Part shown: piece by piece, positions 60,661 through 64,000 of the stretch
Layout: each line of letters begins with the position of its first letter
How positions within the stretch are numbered: position 1 is the stretch's first letter
Assembly (NCBI RefSeq): GCF_030866825.1
Contig: NZ_CP133020.1
Coordinates: 1,736,001 to 1,800,000 of the forward strand
Direction: 5' to 3'
Length of the DNA: 64,000 nucleotides
DNA from: Rathayibacter sp. SW19
GTDB lineage: Bacteria; Actinomycetota; Actinomycetes; Actinomycetales; Microbacteriaceae
The notes under the pieces: model-generated
Told to the model about the DNA's origin: nothing
Database searches by the model: none
The model's input: the letters and a program-made list of their open reading frames with translations, nothing else
Made by a program: the position numbers and the translations under genes

Positions 60661-62424
60661 GTGCCTACACGCCTGACGAACTATTTTCTCCGCACGCTTC
60701 GTGAAGATCCTGCCGACGCTGACGTCACCAGCCACAAGCTGCTGGTGCGCGCCGGGTACATCCGCAGGCAGTCAGCCGGGATTTTCGCGTGGTTGCCGCT
60801 TGGCTTGCGAGTGAAGGCGAAGATCGAACAGATCATCCGCGAGGAGATGACGGTCGCGGGGGCGCACGAGGTCCACTTTCCCGCACTGCTGCCCAAGGAG
60901 CCGTACGAGGTCACCGGCCGCTACGGCGAGTACGGCCCGCTGATGTTCCGGCTCTCCGACCGCAAAGACGCGGGCTACGTTCTTGCGCCGACGCATGAGG
61001 AAGCTTTCACCCTCCTGGTGAAAGACCTGTACTCCAGCTACAAGGACCTGCCGCTGGCGATCTACCAGATCCAGGACAAGTACCGCGACGAAGCCCGGCC
61101 GCGCGCCGGCCTGCTGCGCGGCCGCGAATTCACCATGAAGGACGCCTACAGCTTCGACTACACCGACGCCGGCCTCGACATCGCGTATATGAAGCAGCGC
61201 GACGCGTACGAACGAATCTTCGCTCGGCTCGGCCTCAGCTACGTGATCGTGCAAGCGGATGCCGGTGCGATGGGCGGATCGCGCAGCGAAGAGTTCCTGC
61301 ACCCGACTCCCGTTGGCGAGGACACATTTGTGCGATCGGCGGGCGGCTATGCCGCGAACGTCGAAGCGTTCACGACGATCGCACCTGCCGCCCGCGGCTA
61401 CGAGAAGCTCACACCTGCCGAGGTGCTCCACACTCCGGAGAGCGAGACCATCGAAACGCTGGTCGCGGTCGCCAACCAGAAGCACCCGAGGCCGGATGGT
61501 CGCGCCTGGGCGGCGGCTGACACGCTGAAGAACGTGGTGCTCGCGCTCGTGCACCTCGACGGCTCGCGCGAACTCGTCGTCATCGGGCTGCCGGGAAACC
61601 GCGAGGTCGATCTGAAGCGTGCCGAGGTCGCGTTCGCGCCGGCCGAGGTCGAGGCTGCGACGGAGGCCGACTTCGCACGGCATCCCGGCCTGGTGAAGGG
61701 GTACATCGGGCCGTGGTCAGCTGCCGGCCCTGTGCTCGGTGCAAAGTCGAGCACCGGCATCCGCTATCTGCTGGACCCGCGGGTCTCCGACGGTTCCGGC
61801 TGGATCACCGGCGCGAATCTCGACAGCAAGCACGTGTTCGGCCTGGTTGCTGGGCGCGATTTCACTGCGGACGGCACCGTCGAGGCGGCCGAAGTGCTGC
61901 CGGGCGATCCGGCACCGGACGGCTCCGGACCGGTCGAGCTGGCCCGCGGCATGGAGATCGGCCACGTGTTCCAGCTCGGCCGGAAGTATGCGGAGGCGCT
62001 CGGCCTGAAGGTGCTCGACGAGAACGGCAAACTCGTCACGGTGACCATGGGCTCATACGGAATCGGCGTCACACGCATCCTCGCGATCATCGCGGAGGAG
62101 AACAACGACGCTAAGGGCTTGATCTGGCCGGCATCTGTCGCGCCGTTCGACGTGCATGTGATTGCGACGGGCAAGGATCCGGCGATCTATGAGGCCGCGG
62201 AATCGATCGTCGCTGACATCGAGCGCAGCGGCCGTGATGTTCTGTTCGACGACCGGCCGAAAGTGTCACCGGGCGTGAAATTCGGTGACGCAGAGCTGAT
62301 CGGTGTGCCGGTCATCGTCATTGCAGGTCGCGGCGTGGCAGAGGGTCTCGTCGAGCTGTGGGATCGTCGAACGGGAGAACGCACACAGGTTCCGATCACC
62401 GATATCGCGACGCGCCTGGCATGA
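60661..62424 (+). CDS. proS: Prolyl-tRNA synthetase
   Basis: A 587-residue class II aminoacyl-tRNA synthetase of the bacterial type. Motif 1 and early core ([18 protein letters not shown]), [11 protein letters not shown] and motif 2 [16 protein letters not shown] are clear, the INS editing domain spans about residues 225-405, motif 3 [11 protein letters not shown] follows, and the C-terminal anticodon-binding domain ends at RLA. GTG 60661 is chosen because it begins the family sequence; the frame extends far upstream through the MFS gene. It precedes nusA by 84 bases. Confidence 0.95.
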   Translation: MPTRLTNYFLRTLREDPADADVTSHKLLVRAGYIRRQSAGIFAWLPLGLRVKAKIEQIIREEMTVAGAHEVHFPALLPKEPYEVTGRYGEYGPLMFRLSDRKDAGYVLAPTHEEAFTLLVKDLYSSYKDLPLAIYQIQDKYRDEARPRAGLLRGREFTMKDAYSFDYTDAGLDIAYMKQRDAYERIFARLGLSYVIVQADAGAMGGSRSEEFLHPTPVGEDTFVRSAGGYAANVEAFTTIAPAARGYEKLTPAEVLHTPESETIETLVAVANQKHPRPDGRAWAAADTLKNVVLALVHLDGSRELVVIGLPGNREVDLKRAEVAFAPAEVEAATEADFARHPGLVKGYIGPWSAAGPVLGAKSSTGIRYLLDPRVSDGSGWITGANLDSKHVFGLVAGRDFTADGTVEAAEVLPGDPAPDGSGPVELARGMEIGHVFQLGRKYAEALGLKVLDENGKLVTVTMGSYGIGVTRILAIIAEENNDAKGLIWPASVAPFDVHVIATGKDPAIYEAAESIVADIERSGRDVLFDDRPKVSPGVKFGDAELIGVPVIVIAGRGVAEGLVELWDRRTGERTQVPITDIATRLA

Positions 62425-62508
62425 CGCAAAGCCCCGCTGTCGGGTACGGTAGAAGACTGACCCGTCACGGAGGTGAGCGGGCAATTATCTGAATAGAGGA
62501 GGCCGGCT
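62425..62508 (+). promoter_or_regulatory. nusA leader with ribosome binding site
   Basis: The 84-base gap between proS and nusA holds GGGTACGGTAGAAG, a possible -10 region, and GAGGAGG at 62497-62503 before the GTG at 62509. A proline-proline-type operon often places rimP here; no reading frame for it exists in this gap. Confidence 0.5.
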
Positions 62509-63519
62509 GTGGACATCGACCTCAGTGTCTTGCGTTTGATGGAGCGAGAGCGGGAGATCCCGTTCGACGAACTCGCCCAGATTATCGAGCAGGCCATTTT
62601 GACCGCATACCTGAAGCACACCGATCAGGCGGAACACCACCACGGCCATGCGACGGAACCGGTACCAGCCCGCGTGCACCTCGACCGCAAGACCGGCCAC
62701 GTTTCTGTTTTTGTTCCTGAATACGACGACGAGGGCGCCATCATCGGCGAGTCGGAAGAAGACCCTCGCGACTTCGGCCGTATCGCGGCCTTCGCCGCGA
62801 AGCAGGTCATCAACCAGCGGATGCGCGACATTCAGGATGAGGCTGTGCTTGGCGAGTTCCGCGGGCGCGAAGGCGACATCGTCGCGGGCGTCATCCAGCA
62901 GGGGCCTAACCCGCGGATGATCCACGTGGATCTCGGCAGTGTCGAGGCGATCCTGCCGCCGGAGGAGCAGGTTCCGGGAGAGGATTACGCACACGGCTCC
63001 CGCATTCGCGTCTATGTCACCAGCGTGGCAAAGGGGCTCAAGGGTCCGCAGATCACTGTGTCCCGTACGCATCCGGCGTTGGTCCGTAAGTTGTTCGCAC
63101 TCGAGGTTCCTGAGATCGCCAGCGGCGTCGTGGAGATCGTGTCGCTCGCCCGCGAAGCGGGACATCGGACCAAGATCGCGGTGCGTGCGACCCAGCCGGG
63201 AATCAACGCGAAGGGTGCGTGCATCGGCGAACTCGGGCAGCGCGTGCGCTCCGTCACGGCCGAGTTGAACAACGAGAAGATCGACATCGTCGACTACTCG
63301 CCGGATCTTGCGACGTTCGTTGCAAGTGCGCTGTCGCCGGCCAAGGTGACAAAGGCGTTCGTCATCGACGAATCGCTCAAGGCCGTGCGTGCGCTAGTGC
63401 CCGACTACCAGTTGTCGCTAGCGATCGGCAAAGAGGGCCAGAACGCCCGACTCGCCGCGAAGCTGACGGGCGCGAAAATCGACATCCAGCCGGACTCTGT
63501 ACTCGACCAGGACTCGTGA
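62509..63519 (+). CDS. nusA: Transcription termination/antitermination factor NusA
   Basis: A 336-residue RNA polymerase-associated protein. The N-terminal domain (MDIDLSVLRLMEREREIP, residues 1-105) is followed by an S1 domain (EGDIVAGVIQQGPNPRMIHVDLG, about 125-190) and two KH domains (AVRATQPGINAKGACIGELG and QLSLAIGKEGQNARLAAKLTG). No C-terminal acidic repeats, as is normal in actinobacteria. GTG start with GAGGAGG. The last 34 bases of the gene are duplicated just downstream. The next gene, ylxR, and by synteny infB beyond the window, complete the operon. Confidence 0.95.
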   Translation: MDIDLSVLRLMEREREIPFDELAQIIEQAILTAYLKHTDQAEHHHGHATEPVPARVHLDRKTGHVSVFVPEYDDEGAIIGESEEDPRDFGRIAAFAAKQVINQRMRDIQDEAVLGEFRGREGDIVAGVIQQGPNPRMIHVDLGSVEAILPPEEQVPGEDYAHGSRIRVYVTSVAKGLKGPQITVSRTHPALVRKLFALEVPEIASGVVEIVSLAREAGHRTKIAVRATQPGINAKGACIGELGQRVRSVTAELNNEKIDIVDYSPDLATFVASALSPAKVTKAFVIDESLKAVRALVPDYQLSLAIGKEGQNARLAAKLTGAKIDIQPDSVLDQDS

Positions 63520-63612
63520 TGTCGATTTTCGCGCCGAGCGGGAGACGCGCCAGCGTCGAGCTCTCGGTTGAATGTTGGGACATCCAGCCGGACTCTGTAC
63601 TCGACCAGGACT
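63469..63612 (+). repeat. Nested inverted and direct duplication at nusA 3' end
   Basis: GGCGCGAAAATCGACATC (63469-63486, inside nusA) recurs as an exact reverse complement at 63518-63535. The 34 bases at 63481-63514 recur exactly, in direct orientation, at 63579-63612, 98 bases away. A 31-codon frame overlapping the nusA stop (63519-63614) ends with the same residues as NusA. Confidence 0.95.
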
Positions 63613-63742
63613 GACCGCGCGAGCGGGCTGCGCTAGTTTCGGCGTCGTGGGCCACTTCAACTGGCGCATGACGCGTGCTGTGGCGCAGGCGCCGCGGAAG
63701 AGCACAGGGCGGCGGCAGGAGCTGCCAACCGGAGGGGGTAAG
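63520..63742 (+). other. nusA-ylxR intergenic region
   Basis: The 223 bases after nusA hold the inverted copy and direct copy of its 3' end, then about 130 bases with no recognised feature except GGAGGGGG before ylxR. The hairpin formed by 63469-63486 and 63518-63535 spans the nusA stop codon. Confidence 0.5.
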
Positions 63743-64000
63743 ATGGAAGCCGTTAGAACGTGCATTGGGTGCCGTTCGCGCGCTTCCCGGTCCTCACTTC
63801 TGAGGGTTGTAGCCCGGGGCTCAGAACTCGTGGTGGATGAATCCGCCACCTTGCCTGGGCGAGGTGCGTGGCTGCATCCGAGAATCGAGTGCTATCGGAA
63901 AGCCGTGCAGCGCCGAGCCTTCGGGCGGGCACTGCGGACAACCGCAACACTCGAAACGACCGCGCTTGAAACAGTATTACTAGAGAACAGGCTGAACGGC
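63743..64000 (+). CDS. ylxR: YlxR (DUF448) RNA-binding protein, 3' end cut by window
   Basis: Eighty-six codons are visible and the frame is open at the right edge. MEAVRTCIGCRSRASRSSLL opens with the RTCxGCR hallmark, and LPGRGAWLHPRIECYRKAV is the second family block with the GRGA(W/Y) motif. YlxR proteins bind RNA (RnpM acts on RNase P in other bacteria) and lie between nusA and infB, as here. GGAGGGGG precedes the ATG. The C-terminus is lost to the window edge. Confidence 0.9.
   Translation, partial: MEAVRTCIGCRSRASRSSLLRVVARGSELVVDESATLPGRGAWLHPRIECYRKAVQRRAFGRALRTTATLETTALETVLLENRLNG

Noticed and set aside
63519..63614. 31-codon frame overlapping the nusA stop and ending like NusA
   Set aside because: It arises from the duplicated 34 bases and a template-switch fragment; no ribosome binding site or conserved product. 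Kept as part of the rearrangement finding, not as a gene.

Overview
The window looks like chromosome from a high-G+C actinobacterium, most likely a member of the Microbacteriaceae. That placement is inferred from the gene content (DUF4192 protein, actinobacterial NusA without C-terminal AR repeats, Rip1-type M50 protease, YaaA, Asparaginase_II), from GTG-rich starts with many leaderless promoters, and from a family of palindromic intergenic elements carrying the core GGTCTCGATAC...CTACTCGACCA. I see no tRNA, rRNA, CRISPR array, prophage or insertion sequence.

Layout. (1) 1-10554: end of a P-loop kinase gene, yaaA, an O6-alkylguanine-DNA alkyltransferase, an aldo/keto reductase, a coiled-coil membrane protein, a hemerythrin-like protein, a TetR regulator with a two-subunit ABC exporter, and a DUF4192 protein. 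(2) 10555-15585: a polyamine catabolic island (FAD amine oxidoreductase, class III aminotransferase, Lrp regulator, divergent aldehyde dehydrogenase). (3) 15646-33615: a colinear nine-gene block of FHA protein, PP2C phosphatase, transmembrane Ser/Thr kinase, a ~1,950-residue surface protein with Ig/cadherin-like and FN3 repeats, MoxR ATPase, DUF58 protein, a TgpA-like membrane protein whose transglutaminase domain has lost its catalytic Cys and His, a zinc-ribbon FHA protein, and an EccC/FtsK-like ATPase. Six of its eight junctions are 4-base start/stop overlaps or a gap of one base; 203 bases separate PP2C from the kinase and 155 bases precede the ATPase. This is the best candidate for an undescribed system. 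(4) 33621-44335: amino-acid and GABA metabolism (ald, a PotD-like lipoprotein, nitronate monooxygenase-like protein, asparaginase, two gabT-type aminotransferases) with osmC, an acyltransferase, a secreted lysozyme-like protein and a ClgR-like regulator. (5) 44455-64000: FKBP lipoprotein and the conserved order dxr, rip1-like M50 protease, ispG, proS, nusA, ylxR. This order is interrupted by a DsbA-like gene, by a ketone-body/3-hydroxybutyrate module with a mazEF pair, and by RNB nuclease, LOG and MFS genes.

How the genes work together. The polyamine island, PotD-like protein and GabT enzymes would feed putrescine through 4-aminobutyraldehyde and GABA toward succinate. In the nine-gene block a kinase (writer), a phosphatase (eraser) and two FHA proteins (readers) are co-encoded with a giant surface protein, a MoxR/DUF58/transglutaminase-fold membrane module and a type VII-like ATPase. 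I infer phospho-controlled export or assembly of a surface structure.

Sequence-level oddities: a recurrent heptamer CGGATGC/GCATCCG; repeated short minisatellites, mostly of 15-base period; a -10 hexamer placed 5-7 bases before many start codons; and a nested inverted-plus-direct duplication at the 3' end of nusA.
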